Below are positions 23,222-35,243 of a stretch of DNA of 64,000 bases, in pieces. The notes beneath the pieces were generated by a model. That model made no database searches. It was not told the origin of the DNA and saw nothing but the letters and a program-made list of their open reading frames with translations. Position 1 is the stretch's first letter. Each line of letters begins with the position of its first letter. Made by a program: the position numbers and the translations under genes. The DNA comes from Myxocyprinus asiaticus (Eukaryota; Chordata; Actinopteri; Cypriniformes; Catostomidae): positions 5,483,979-5,547,978 of the forward strand of contig NC_059388.1 of assembly GCF_019703515.2 (NCBI RefSeq), in the 5' to 3' direction.

Positions 23222-23991
23222 CCTATACAAAACGCCACAACTCTCTGAACAGTGTTACATGAAGTGGCGGTGTGTGACGGGCAGACTGCTTTGTGCCTCG
23301 TAGCCAGTGCACCAGGCCGTCACGTAACCTCCCCCAACGTTCTTTATGAGCGTCGACCAGTCCTTCGGGAACAAGTCGACTGCCCAAACAATAGGTGGAC
23401 AGGCTAGCCCAGCCGAGGCCTCTTTTCCATCTCTTTTCTCCCCAAAAAGAGTGGAATTTGTTAATTGACTGGGAGCCCTAAGTGTCTACGTCGGGGGGGG
23501 GGTGTCACTCCCAAGGGGAAGACACCACGGAGACCACACCCCGCCCAAAAAAGGGGGGTATTTTGAGTGGAAATATGTCACATGGTCTTTACCGAGCCTT
23601 GTCAGAAGTATGTCATGTGGAGAGGTCCCATGGTAAGTCCTAACCAAAGGGGGAGGAGTTTATACAAAGCATGGCGACCGGGGGCAGAGTGGCCCCTGCC
23701 CAAGGAGGATGCAGTTTACCGGCAGGGAAACGATTTTGTGGAAAATATCACATGGGGGTTGCCTTCAGGGAACAAGTGCATGCGGAGCATCTATCTCGGT
23801 ACAGGGCCTCATTAGCGTACTTACTGAGCTGGCAGCGAGATTCTCCGCAAACTGCCATAGGGCTAAGGAGAAAAGTCATCCAGGGATCACAGTCTGTGAA
23901 CACTGCTGGGAGTCAAGAGCACACGTCTTCCCCTCAAGGGAGGGGAAAGGCGCTATGCACAAGCGGTACACCCAGCCAGTTGTACCGGAAC

Positions 23992-25419
23992 TTACCTGCT
24001 CATGCCTGCCACTACTCGGGACGAGACCACAAAGGTGTTTGGTGCTGCCCATCCCGCTGCTCTGCAGATGTCTGCCAAAGAGGCACCACTGGCCAGGGCC
24101 CAGGAGGCTGCCACACTCCTGGTAGAGTGGGCTCGTAACCCCGCAGGGGGTGGCACGTCCTGAGCCTGATATGCCATTTTGATGGTGTCAATGACCCAGT
24201 GGGTGATCCTCTGTTTGGAGACAGTGCTTCTTTTCCGCTGTCCACCAAAGCAGACAAAGAGCTACTCGGAGCTTTTAAAGCTCTGCATGCGATCCAAATA
24301 GATGCGTAAAGCTCGCACCGGACACAGCAATGCCAAGGCTGGGTCTGCCTCCTCCTGGGGCAGTGCTTGCAGGTTCACCACCTGATCCCTGAAAGGGGTC
24401 GTGGGAACCTTGGGCACATAGCCCAGTCAGGGTCTCAGGATCACGTGAGAGTAACCCGGACCGAATTCCAGGCACAATTCACTGACAGAGAACGCTTGCA
24501 GGTCCCCTACCCTCTTGATGGAAGTGAGTGCAGTCAGGAGGGCAGTCTTCAAAGAGAGTGCCTTAAGCTCAGCTGTCTCCAAGGGCTCAAAGGGAGCTCC
24601 CCGTAGACCCTGAAGGACTACAGAGAGATCCCACGGGGGGACGAGGTGCGGTCTAGAGGGGTTCAACCTCCTAGCGCCTCTCAGGAACCTGATGATCTAG
24701 TCGTGCTTCTCCAAGTACTTACCATCTACCGCATCTTGATGAGCCGAAATAGCAGCTACATACACCTTCAAGGTGGAGGGGGACATCCGCCCCTCCAACC
24801 TCTCCTGCAGGAAGGAAAGCACCGATCCGACTGCACATCTCTGGGGGTCTTCGTGTCGGGAAGAACACCACTTAGCGAACAGACGCCACTTCAAGGCATA
24901 CAGGCACCTCGTAGAGGGAGCCCTAGCCTGAGTGATCGTGTCTAACACCACGGGCGGTAGGCCACTTAAGTCCTCTGTGTCCCGTCCAAGGGCCAGATGT
25001 GGAGATTCCAGAGGTCTGGTCGTGGGTGCCAGATGGTGCCCCATCCCTGAGAAAGAAGGTCCTTCCTCAGGGGAATTCACCAGGGGGGGGGCTGTTGCGA
25101 GGAGCGTGAGGTCCGAGAACCACATCTGGGTGGGCCAGTAGGGTGCTACCAGGATGACCTGCTCCTCGTCATCCCTGACCTTGCACAGAGTCCGTGTAAG
25201 TAGGCTCACTGGGGGAAATGCATACTTGCATAGTCCAGGGGGCCAGCTGTGTGCCAATGCGTCTATACCGAGAGGTGCCTCGGTCAGGCATACCAAAGTG
25301 GGCAGTGGGAGGATTCCCGGGAAGCAAACAGGTCTACCTGTGCTCGACCGAATTGACTCCAAATCAAATGGACTACCTGAGGGTGGAGTCTCCACTCTCC
25401 CCTGAGGGTAACCTGACAT
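23992..25419 (-). pseudogene. DIRS copy 2 RNase H C-terminus to tyrosine recombinase, broken
   Basis: Contains SPSTLKVYVAAISAHQD, LTSIKRVGDLQAF (first catalytic Arg) and, further on, CRAAGWAAPNTF. A deletion near 24,022-24,034 then jumps straight to VVSSRVVAG, removing the ARFYNL segment that carries the nucleophilic Tyr. Frame changes occur near 24,690 and 24,260-24,430. Confidence 0.85.
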
Positions 25420-26126
25420 GACAGCACGTCCGCTGCTGTGTTGAAGTCACCCGGGATGTGAGTGGCTCGAAGCGACTTGAGGCACTGAGGACTCCAGAGG
25501 AGGAGATGGCGGGAAGGTTGTGATATGCAATGGGAGCGTAGACCACCTTGGCAGTTGATGTATGCTACCGTCGCTGTGTTGTCCGTCCGAACCAACACGT
25601 GCTTGCCCTGAATCAACGGCCGAAACCTCTGCAGGGCGAGCAGTACTGCCAACAACTCTAGGCAGTTGATGTAACAACGCAGCCGCGGGCCAGTCCAGGA
25701 GCCAGCGGCTGTGTGCCCATTGAATAAGGCGCCCCAGCCTGTCTTGGAGGCGTCTGTTGTAACCACGAGGGGGACCAAGGGAATGATCACGTCGGAAGTA
25801 CTGGCGGGTGGGGCCTCGCGGCGGGGCGGAGCTCGAGGTGCCATGTCGAGGGGATCCGAGCCCCGTGACTGTGCTGAGTCCAGGAACATCAAAGCACTTA
25901 CCTGGCTCCTGCTGCCCACCATAAGATTGGCCAAAGGGGGGCAGGAGGAGGTTGGGTCCACTGGATCCAGAATCACCGAGTAGCGAGAGCGGGGGAGCTG
26001 AAAGATCGGGACCAGGCAGTAAAAGGTGCCTCCCACGATCTTGTCAGCTCCCCATGCACTCCGGGAAGAAAGGAATGGGGGCAGGGAGCGGCTGTGAGTG
26101 GCGCCCTGAGCCCAGGAACCAATCAT
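25284..26126 (-). pseudogene. DIRS copy 2 gag-to-RNase H fusion frame
   Basis: A single open frame of 280 codons made by the internal deletion. It starts in gag-derived sequence read out of its usual frame, crosses about 70 codons with no counterpart in the other copies, and enters an intact-looking RNase H: VVTTDASKTGWGALFNGH, NCLELLAVLLAL and RTDNTATVAYINCQGG supply the acidic residues, then HIPGDFNTAADV. This is the only copy that keeps both the first Asp strand and the later motifs of RNase H undamaged. Likely a chance fusion, not a selected protein. Confidence 0.75.
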
Positions 26127-26732
26127 CGAGCCGCGAGGGTTCCGGGGAGAGTGGAGGGTTCCACTCTAGCCTGACACTGGCAGCCGCCCGGGAAAGTATG
26201 TCCATCATTTCTGTGTCAGCCTGGGACTGGGCGACCATTCCCGAAGGAGGAAGCCTAGTTGAAGCCTCTGCATCTGACTGGATGAGCCCGCTCTCCGATG
26301 CTGCGCTCGATAACTCATCCTCTTCCTGGGCTCTGAACGAGGGGTCGAACTCACCCTGAGACGAGCCGGCCATCTCGTCCGAGCGCGTGACCGGGGCAAG
26401 CGAGCATGCTGGGGAATGGGAGGTCCGTGGGGGGATACCCGGAGAGGTGGTCCCACTGAGGTCCCCAAATTGCCCCCAGTACTAACCGGCACGGCCTCAT
26501 ACCCGTTGGTAGAAAGACCGAGGCGGGGAGCAGCTGGGGAGGCTTGCTTTCTTACGAATGCAAGCCGCGACCACAACACTGCCATGGTCATGTTCTCGCA
26601 ATGAAGACACGATCCATCCACGAACGATGTCTCCGAATGGGCAGCGCCCAGACACGTATGACAGTGATCGTGGCCGTCAGAAGCGGAGAGATAACAACCG
26701 CAACCAGAAATAACACACAAACAGAAAGGCAT
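26044..26732 (-). pseudogene. DIRS copy 2 gag-like N-terminal part
   Basis: Begins MPFCLCVISGCGCYLSASDG with the same Cys/His spacing as copy 1 (HCHTCLG, CLHCENM). The frame shifts near 26,370; the continuing gag sequence (SSAASESGLIQSDAEAS, SPEPSRLDDWFL) is read in the overlapping frame down to 26,044. Confidence 0.8.
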
Positions 26733-26969
26733 CTTTAAAAAGACCCGTCTTTAAAAAGATGTTCCGTGTGTGCCGCTCTTTCAGAAAGAAAATATACTCT
26801 TTTAGAATATACTCTTTTAAATGTTCTGCCGAAGCGCCCAGGGGCGTTCTCTGCAAACCACAGATGCAGAGGGGGAAAGCCGCTGAAATGCGCTGTAAGA
26901 TCCAGCAAAGAGAGGTGAATGAACTTGGCGGATGAATTCAGCTCAATGAATAGAACCGCTCGGCTCCAA

Positions 26970-27145
26970 AGAGAAAATCTGAATGAGTGGTTGCATACCA
27001 GCTCCTTTTATACCCGTATGTCCGGGGGAGTGGCATGCAAATTCCACTCGCCAATTCTCATTGGCCTTTTAAAAAAAAAAGATTAGAGGTGTTTGGGCTC
27101 CCAAGAGTGACCCCTAGTGTCACTACATCGACACAAAGTCGAGTG
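26970..27145. repeat. DIRS copy 2, right inverted terminal repeat / promoter
   Basis: Minus-strand GGGTATAAAAGGAGCTGG (TATA at about 27,003-27,012) upstream of gag, then the shared GAGTGACCCCTAGTGTCACT edge. An A-run at 27,071-27,080 mirrors the T-run in the left ITR, so both ITRs of this copy share that change. This is expected if both ends are copied from one template during replication. Confidence 0.85.
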
Positions 27146-27162
27146 AGTAACAGATAGGGAAA

Positions 27163-27824
27163 TATAATTTTCTTTCTTTCTTTCTTTCATTTTGCCCCCT
27201 GCATGCAAATATCTGTAAGCTAACTGTTTTCTCACAACTTCCATTTCACTCTGAGTGAGTACTATTTAGGTTTCTAATATGTGGTAATGAGAACATAACC
27301 AGAGGGCATGTGGAGATATGACTAACTATTAATGAAAGCTGTCATGTCCCACAGAGGAAGTGTGTCTGTTTTAATAAAATGTACCGGCCCAATGCCTGTT
27401 TGCCTACACAGGATACACTGTAATGTCAGGATGCTAATGACACGGCCCTCTGGTAATGTATTTTATGTAGGGTGTCTTTCATACCCTTGCAGAGAGGTAA
27501 GGTGCTAGATCACATTAGAGTTATTTGGGGAAAATTATAAATGAAATGATTAAAAATTTATGAAAATTATATTGTATATATTAAATCCTTTCATTTTATG
27601 GTAACTTGTGTTGTTCATGCGGCCACAAACGATTGTTCATCATCTAGTTTTGCAAGCTATTTATGAGTGATTTTGGGTCAGTGTTGAGTTCAGTCTTAAA
27701 TGTGACCATACCGGTCAGGCCGTGTTGGTTCACAGGGTCGGGGCCATGCACTTTAAAGTTTCAAAAGCAGAAATTTGAAACTTATATAAATTCTTCTGTA
27801 CAAAAATATGTGCTGTTTGAGCTA
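27163..27824. other. Intron, no element recognised
   Basis: Short (TTTC)n at 27,170-27,188, otherwise plain AT-rich sequence. Confidence 0.5.
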
Positions 27825-28919
27825 CACTACCTGGTTGCTGTTTGGATTTAAATAAGCAGATACTTAAGAGCCTCTGATTGGATCATTGTTGCAGTGATTA
27901 ATATGTTTCAGCTGGCAACAATTATTTTAACCTTAACTGATGCAGTGTGTAGCTTCTCATTTCTTAAACAACAATGTCAGAAGACGCATCCCGCAGTCAT
28001 GGAAAAGACTGTGTTTCAATAGGAACAAATTATTATTATTATTATTATTAAGGAGATTGCTGAAATCACTGGAATTGGGTTAAGAACGGTCCAATGCATT
28101 ATTAAAACCTAGAAGAATAGTGGTCGGAAAAAAATCTTGAATGATCGTGATCGGAGATCACTAAAATGCTTGGTGAAGTCACATTGTAAAACAAAAATGA
28201 CAGTATAACTCATGGCTGTTTAATAGTGAAAGTAAGAGCATTTCCACAAGCACAATGCGATGAGAACTTACAGGACTGGGACTAAACAGCTTGTTAGTGA
28301 GGCTAATTGGAAAAAAAAAACGACTTCAGTTTGCTAGGGAGCATAAAGTTTGGACTGTGGAGCAATGGAAAAAAGTCATGTGGTCTGATAAGTCCAGATT
28401 TGCCTTATTCCAAAGCGATGGGCACGTCAGAGTAAGAAGGGAAGCGCATGAAGCGATACACCCGTCATGCATAGTGCCCACTGTACAAACCTCTGGAGGC
28501 AGTGTTATGATCTGGGGTTGCTGAGTACCTGAATGTACTGAATGACCAGGTTATCCCATCAATGGATTTTTTTCCCTGTTGGCATGTTCCCTGATGGCAT
28601 GGGCATATTCCAGAATGACAGTGTCAAGATTTATAAGGCTTAAATTATGAAAGAGTTGTTCAGCATGAGCATGAGGAATCATTTTCACACATGAATTGGC
28701 CACCACAGAGTCCTGACCTTAACCCCATTGAAAGTCTTTGAGACTCTCCAATACAAGATCTTGGTCAAAAATGTATGCAACTCTGGACGGAAATAAATGT
28801 TGTGACGTTGCATAAGGTTTCGAAACAATGCCAAGACGAATGCACGCCATAATCAAAGGTAAAGGTGGTCCAACAAAATATTAGAGTATGCAACCTTTTT
28901 TTTTTGGCTAGGCAGTGTA
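27825..28919 (+). mobile_element. Decayed Tc1-like transposon
   Basis: Left end TACACTACCTGG; right end GGCTAGGCAGTGTA, its approximate mirror. The interior resembles a common fish Tc1 family (CTCTGATTGGATCATTGTTG; GGAGATTGCTGAAATCACTG). An expanded (ATT)n tract sits at 28,030-28,050. The ends are too diverged to fix to the base. Confidence 0.75.
28080..28880 (+). pseudogene. Tc1-like transposase remnant
   Basis: The best piece is 28,291-28,524, with REHKVWTVEQWKKVMWSDKS (first Asp) and GGSVMIWGC, ending at a TGA. After that only scraps are readable, such as SPDLNPIESL around 28,709-28,740. The second Asp region is lost. Confidence 0.82.
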
Positions 28920-29963
28920 TAAAGATGTCTAAATCATCTTTTTAGCAGTGGAACTGTTTTAAACAGATGAACTTCTGGTTTTGTGCTACTGATGTAATTC
29001 CAGTGGGTGGATTTTATTTTTCTCTTTATAAAAATTATTTTCTTATTCATTATGTAAAAGTTACCTGGTTTACTGGGTTTACATGGTCATGACAGAAAAA
29101 TAACTTGGATATAACTTTGCACAGAGTTACAGACAAGGTTAGTATTTGATTCTGTCACAATAGTCACATGTTAACACATACAGTATAATGTTTAAACCTT
29201 GTAGCTATACTTTCGAAACAGTTTGTATTTGAATGTTTATTGCATTGGCCCATTTAATTTTATTGTAAGAACATTACTGTCACCCTGCTTTTTGCTAAAC
29301 TTGTATTGAATCCGGAACATTTCTCCTCAGGTACAAAACTTTTTCTGTATCTTTGCTTCTCTTTCTTAATTGATATTTAGATAGAACCACAAATTATTTG
29401 TACACTTGATTTCATTCAAATACTCCCTTTCAAAACACTGCAACAAATAAACCACAAAGCACTAACTCTGTGCATTAAAACAAAAACTATTCTATCCATT
29501 ACCTTTAAAAAACAGCTCTATTGAACATGTCCAAAAATATAAACACCATTTCTATCTCATTTTAGAGCTTCTGATTTGTGTCCTTTCCTTGAAATAACAG
29601 ACACAAATCGGTAAAAATCTGTAATTCTGTTTCCCGAAACATGTCGGTAACACCTTTTGAAATTCTCCTCCACATTGCACTGTTAATTTAACTGGAGGAG
29701 GCAGCAGTGTACAGATGAGTTTGACCTCTAGGGGACTGCTGTTGACTTTGCTTTGGTGGCAATACCTTTAAGAATGACTTTAGGGGAAACAGATGGTCAT
29801 TTGGCTGAAGACTCTGCATTTTCACTGCAGCAGGAACATGAGGCTGTTGTGGCCTGTTAACTTTCACTGACTTTATGTTGTATGAGCTATCATCTATGCA
29901 CTTGTTTGACGGATGTTTCTAGGGGTCTGTAGGGACTTACCTGGGTGAACACTTAGCTCTTAC
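28920..29963. other. Intron, unique-looking
   Basis: No element or coding signal until the 47-nt exon at 29,964. Confidence 0.5.
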
Positions 29964-30010
29964 CTCTACTGCATTGTGTCCACTCTGTGGTGTGTTCATT
30001 TCCTGTTTGC
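29964..30010 (-). CDS. iqsec3: IQSEC3-like 47-nt small exon
   Basis: Short exon found by phase and sequence. The minus-strand acceptor is CTTTTCTTTGATTAG and the donor is GTAGAG|GTAAGAG, a near-perfect consensus. The last G of the previous exon plus GC makes Gly, and the exon then encodes KQEMNTPQSGHNAVE, ending in phase 0 ahead of VSIHNRL. This matches the GKRE...VE|VSIHNRL layout I recall for IQSEC3. A second AG lies 8 nt inside (GCAAACAG). Using it would shift the frame and lead to an early stop in the next exon, so the first AG is preferred. It is the least certain exon because it is so short. Confidence 0.78.
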
Positions 30011-30012
30011 CT

Positions 30013-30780
30013 AATCAAAGAAAAGAGTCCAAATCAGATTAAAGATCAAAGATTTATACTATATATACAGTGCAAGACAATTTGGGTACATAAGTTTGAA
30101 ACTAAGTTCACTTCATAATCATAAGCAAAATGTATATATTTTTTCTTTTAATTTGGGGTAAATATGACCCAGACATTAGGGCTGGGTGGTATGGTTATAT
30201 ATATCGTGGCAACTGTATATTGTGTCAACCAGTAGAGATTTACTATACCGTCTATATCACAGTATGTACGCAAATATCTGTGTGTGCAACACTCCACCTG
30301 GCTGCACGTGAGGGTGATAGAGAGACGAACAAACATGGAGAAAGATGAACACACAGCACACGGGACGATTCCGAAATAAGTAAAACCCAGGACAATTTTT
30401 GCATTAAAAGGTGCTGTTTTCTCACATTCTTGGATGAGACCGCTCTTTCTGATGCACGTGCGTGGGGAGAGAGACAGAACCTTAGATTCTAATCACTTTA
30501 CATTCAGAGAGAAAAAAATAAGGAAGAACTTGTTAATGAAATGAGCATTCTCTGTGGAAAACTTCCAGACAACTCGGAACTTGATCAACATCGACCTTCA
30601 GCGAGTAGCATCATTTGACGTCATTTCCAAAATGGCGGCGACTGACGAGCATAAAATGGAGCTGGGTTTTGTGAAACATAAAAACAAATTTAAGTATTTT
30701 TACTGCACAAAATATATGAATATGCAATATACAATATACAATAAATATACAAGTGGATGTTAAGAAAAGTGTTTTTAATA
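30013..30780. other. Intron upstream of the small exon
   Basis: Two short open frames on opposite strands at 30,130-30,354 show no domain. The GATATCG-like core seen elsewhere is weakly present near 30,190-30,260. The segment 30,600-30,660 reads AAAATGGCGGCGACTGACGA but is not flanked by convincing splice sites. Confidence 0.4.
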
Positions 30781-31024
30781 CAGTTGAAGTCAGAAGTTTA
30801 CATACACTCAGGTTGAAGTCATTAAAACTAATTTTTTAACCACTCCACAGATTTAATATTAGTAAACTATAGTTTTGGCAAGTCGTTTAGGACACCTACT
30901 TTGTGCATGACACGAATAATTTTTCCAACAATTGTTTACAGACAGATTGTTTCACTTTTAATTGACTATATCACAATTCCAGTGGGTCAGAAATTTACAT
31001 ACACTAACTTAACTGTGCCTTTAA

Positions 31025-31561
31025 AGGAATAGTTCACCCAAAAATGAAAATTTGCTGATAATTTACTCACCCTCAGGCCATCCAAGATGTATTTGAGTTT
31101 CTTTCTTCATCAAAACAGAATTTAAGACTTTTAGGATTTAATTTCAGGCCTCTAAACAATGCAAGTGAATGTACTCAATTTTTTGACAGTCCAAAATGCA
31201 TATTTAGGGTGCATGAAAATAATCCACACGACTCCAGTCGACAAATAAAGTTCTTCTGATCACAAACAATTGATTATTTTGAGAAACAAAACAATACTTA
31301 TATACTTTTTAACTACAAATGTTCGCTTCCGTACATCTCTGTGACGCATGCTCATGAGAGGGATGATGTAAGTTCGTTGGTAAGGTCACGCGTCACGTAG
31401 AGGAGGAGGCAGGAAGTGCATTGTTTAGAGGAGAAGGCCTGAAATGAAATCCTAAAAGTATTAAATTCTGTTTTGATGAAGAAAGAAACTCAGATTCATC
31501 TTGGATAGCCTGAGGGTGAGTAAATTATCAGCAAATTTTCATTTTTGGGTGAACTATTCCT
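31025..31561. mobile_element. TTAA-flanked MITE with long inverted repeats
   Basis: 537 bp starting AGGAATAGTTCACCCAAAAA and ending with its mirror, flanked by TTAA at 31,021-31,024 and 31,562-31,565. The inverted repeats extend well over 100 bp with few mismatches. Joining the flanks restores ...CTGTGCCTTTAAGTAGCTTGG..., the expected Sleeping Beauty-type sequence, so the insertion point is exact. TTAA duplication suggests piggyBac- or Kolobok-class transposase acting in trans. Confidence 0.93.
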
Positions 31562-31711
31562 TTAAGTAGCTTGGCAAATTCCAGAAAATGATGTCAAGCC
31601 TTTAGACAATTAGACAATTAGCTTCTGATAGGAGGTGTACTGAATTGGAGGTGTACCTGTGGATGTATTTTAAGGCCTACCTTCAAACTCAGTGCCTCTT
31701 TGCTTGACATC

Positions 31712-32733
<1,022 letters not shown>

Positions 32734-32822
32734 CAAATTGTATATAAACTTCTGACCCACTGGGAATGTGATGAAAGAAATAAAAGCTGAAATAAATCAT
32801 TCTCATTCTCTCTACTATTGTG

Positions 32823-33110
32823 ACCGTGATGTGTGATTGACTGGAACGCAATGAAGTAAAAATTTGGAAATTGATGCTGATGCCGTCAGTCTTTCCTACC
32901 GGCATCTGTACTTCCACAAACATGGAGAAAAAAGCAAACACACTCGGTAAATTACCACAGGAATTATTAAATAACACCTTTGTCAACAATGCATTTATAT
33001 CCAGTAGGCAATATACAGCAGTTGCCAAAAAGTTTTCCAGTATCCAATGGAAAGCTAAATCCAAAACAAATACTTGATGGAGGAGTTTACTTCATAATCA
33101 AAGCAAACAC
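32823..33110. other. Intron between elements
   Basis: An uninterrupted 68-codon frame at 32,871-33,077 has no recognisable family, lacks splice context and sits between two elements. Confidence 0.35.
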
Positions 33111-33114
33111 TTAA

Positions 33115-34445
33115 AGGTGCAATATGTAACAATTTTCATGTAATATTCACCTTTTTTTTTTTTTTTTTTGCCAATTGAATGGCTTGTAATGCAACTTAAA
33201 AAAACAAGTCCTTCCCGGACTTCCCAAGTTGCCTATTAAAGCTTGTAGACTGATTTTCATGCGAAGGGAGCGGGTCGCTTTTGCCGGGAAAATCCAAAGG
33301 ATGTGACGTTTATGCGCGCTCCCGAGAGCCTTGCCTCAGTGATTCTCTTCCGCTATTCAACAGTGACAACAGTCTGCAACACTAGGTAAACATTATCTTA
33401 GAGATGGAATCCAGCAAACGTCCGGCTCCCAGCACAACACCGACTCCTACACAAACTAAGAGTAAGCCAAAAAAAATAAATAAATAAATAAAAAATTATT
33501 TATCTACTGAATCCCATCTGGCTAAGCGGGAACTTGATCGTGGTTGAGCGAAAACTAGAGTGAACATCGGCAGGGCATTTGATTCCTGGAGGGATCTTCG
33601 TTTGGTTTTGGGGATCAAAACTGACCCTGAATTGGCATTCTTCTTATTGGACAGGTAAGCTTACATAACTGCAAAGCATGTGAAATATAGTGTCATAAGG
33701 ATTGATCTGTGTAATTTTAGCTAACCTGATCTTGCCTGCACAGTCATAATCAATGTTAATCTGTTATTATTCAGCAAGGTAAACTACAATAACACATTAA
33801 ATGAATGCTAGACAATGTTCAAGATAATGCAAAAAGACCCATTCATTAGTGTAATGTAACTTGGTTATACATAAAATATTTACATTCTATTATTATAAAA
33901 CAATAGCTATATATCAATATCGATATATATCAAAATGACAGTTGTGATGGAATCACATCAATACTGAATTGTGTCAACATATTTATAATGTACAGTCTAT
34001 TTTATAAACAGCTACTGTCATCATCCACCAAATTCAGCTAACAGCTATTGATAAAACTGGCTAGCAAGCCTAACGCCGACATAGGCTATCATCTAAATGC
34101 AGTCAATATATCATGCAAAGAAAAGTGATTACTTCAAACTACAGTCTTGCATAGTCAGACCTATATCCACACTTTGTTTTAGCCCTGTTCCAGCACTGGA
34201 GAGTCAAATATCATATACGGTCTCAAAGTTTGTAGTAAAACAATCATAACTGTGTAATTTTAATTATGCTATCTCATGATGTCGGTGAATCATGTTCAGT
34301 CTCTTTGTACATTACGTCATTGTTTTGGTCAATGCTCGTGTCCCTATGGAGTGTGAGCATGAGCAACAGGTAGCTGGCTGCAGTTCACTTAATGACCACA
34401 GGTATCATTAATAACAAGGGTTTCTGAATCTTACATACTATACCT
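33115..34445 (+). mobile_element. TTAA-flanked DNA element with exon-like fragments
   Basis: Left end AGGTGCAATATGTAAC, right end mirror AGGTATAGTATGTAAG, each bounded by TTAA (33,111-33,114; 34,446-34,449). Inside, 33,404-33,460 reads MESSKRPAPSTTPTPTQTK. 33,505-33,657 reads HLAKREL, a stop, then AKTRVNIGRAFDSWRDLR up to LLDR, followed by GTAAGC, a good donor. The second block resembles the N-terminal segment of TE-associated fish proteins of unknown function. No transposase core is seen. Confidence 0.65.
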
Positions 34446-34567
34446 TTAAATTCAACTAGAGAGAAGCCTAATGTTTTGCTTGGATTGAAAACGATGCAGA
34501 GTAGATAAAACAGATAAAATATTATTTTCAATATTATAAATTTTTTAATCTTACAAGACAAGACATA

Positions 34568-34825
34568 GGGGCAGTGGTAGCTCAGCAGTTAAGGCTCTGG
34601 GTTACTGATCAGAAGGTCAGGGGTTCAAGCCCCAGCTCTGCCAAGATGCCACTGTTGGGCCCTTGAGCAAGGCCCTTGACCCTATCTGCTCCAGGGATGC
34701 TGTATCATGGCTGACCCTGCACTCTGACCCCAGCCTAGCTGGGATATGTGAAAAAAAAAAAAAAAAAAAGAATTTCACTGTATATGTGCAAATGTATAAT
34801 GTGTGATAAATAAATAAAATTATTA
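34568..34825 (+). mobile_element. tRNA-derived SINE
   Basis: Head GGGGCAGTGGTAGCTCAGCA with a box A (GTGGTAGCTCAGCAGTTAAGG) and a box B (GGGTTCAAGCCCC), the internal pol III promoter. Then a conserved-looking body (CTTGAGCAAGGCCCTTGACC), an A-run at 34,750-34,768 and a tail ending GTGATAAATAAATAAA that could be recognised by a partner LINE. It fits tRNA-derived fish SINEs such as the V-SINE group; the family name is not certain. Confidence 0.85.
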
Positions 34826-34927
34826 TATACACTATACCAGAAACAAATCATGACTCTACAAGTTCTATTGGATTAATGTCTTGAGATATTGGGCATGAAT
34901 TAACTAAGTAGATATTTTCTTTTTACC

Positions 34928-34990
<63 letters not shown>

Positions 34991-35202
34991 GCATGACTTT
35001 GATGTGTACTTTGTCACCTTAATAAAGACTGCCAGATTACCAAAAAATCCAGCAAAACAACTTTAGACAAAATGACAATGCCTTTTCCATACCTGACGAA
35101 ACCACAGATGCAGAATGCACGTAAACACCCTGTCTTCATCTCCAAAACACTCAGCTCCCTACCTAAGCAGCTACAGTACCTACCAAGGCAGCTTCCTAAC
35201 TC

Positions 35203-35243
<41 letters not shown>

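Larger units (their letters stand above)
22838..27162 (-). mobile_element. DIRS-type retrotransposon, copy 2, RT deleted
   Basis: About 4.3 kb, same orientation and termini as copy 1 (GGTTACTTTCATAACCTCC to GAGTAACAGATAGGGAA). It keeps both ITRs, both halves of the internal complementary region, the gag start, RNase H and most of the recombinase. The RT and the distal half of gag are gone, replaced between about 25,770 and 25,980 by sequence with no counterpart in copy 1 or 3. Inserted in the last host intron, in sense with the gene. Confidence 0.92.

Noticed and set aside
29964..30002. 39-nt version of the small exon using the inner AG
   Set aside because: It would enter in the wrong phase after the GSPS exon. 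The 47-nt version keeps frame and gives GKQE.
32871..33077. 68-codon plus-strand frame between two elements
   Set aside because: Uninterrupted, but no recognisable domain, no splice sites and no homologous context; cannot be supported as a gene.
33404..33657. Extra IQSEC3 exon or separate host gene
   Set aside because: Opposite strand to the gene, contained between TTAA-flanked terminal repeats, and interrupted by a stop.
34568..34640. tRNA gene
   Set aside because: Box A and box B are present, but the sequence continues as a SINE body with A-run and tail, and the cloverleaf is not maintained.
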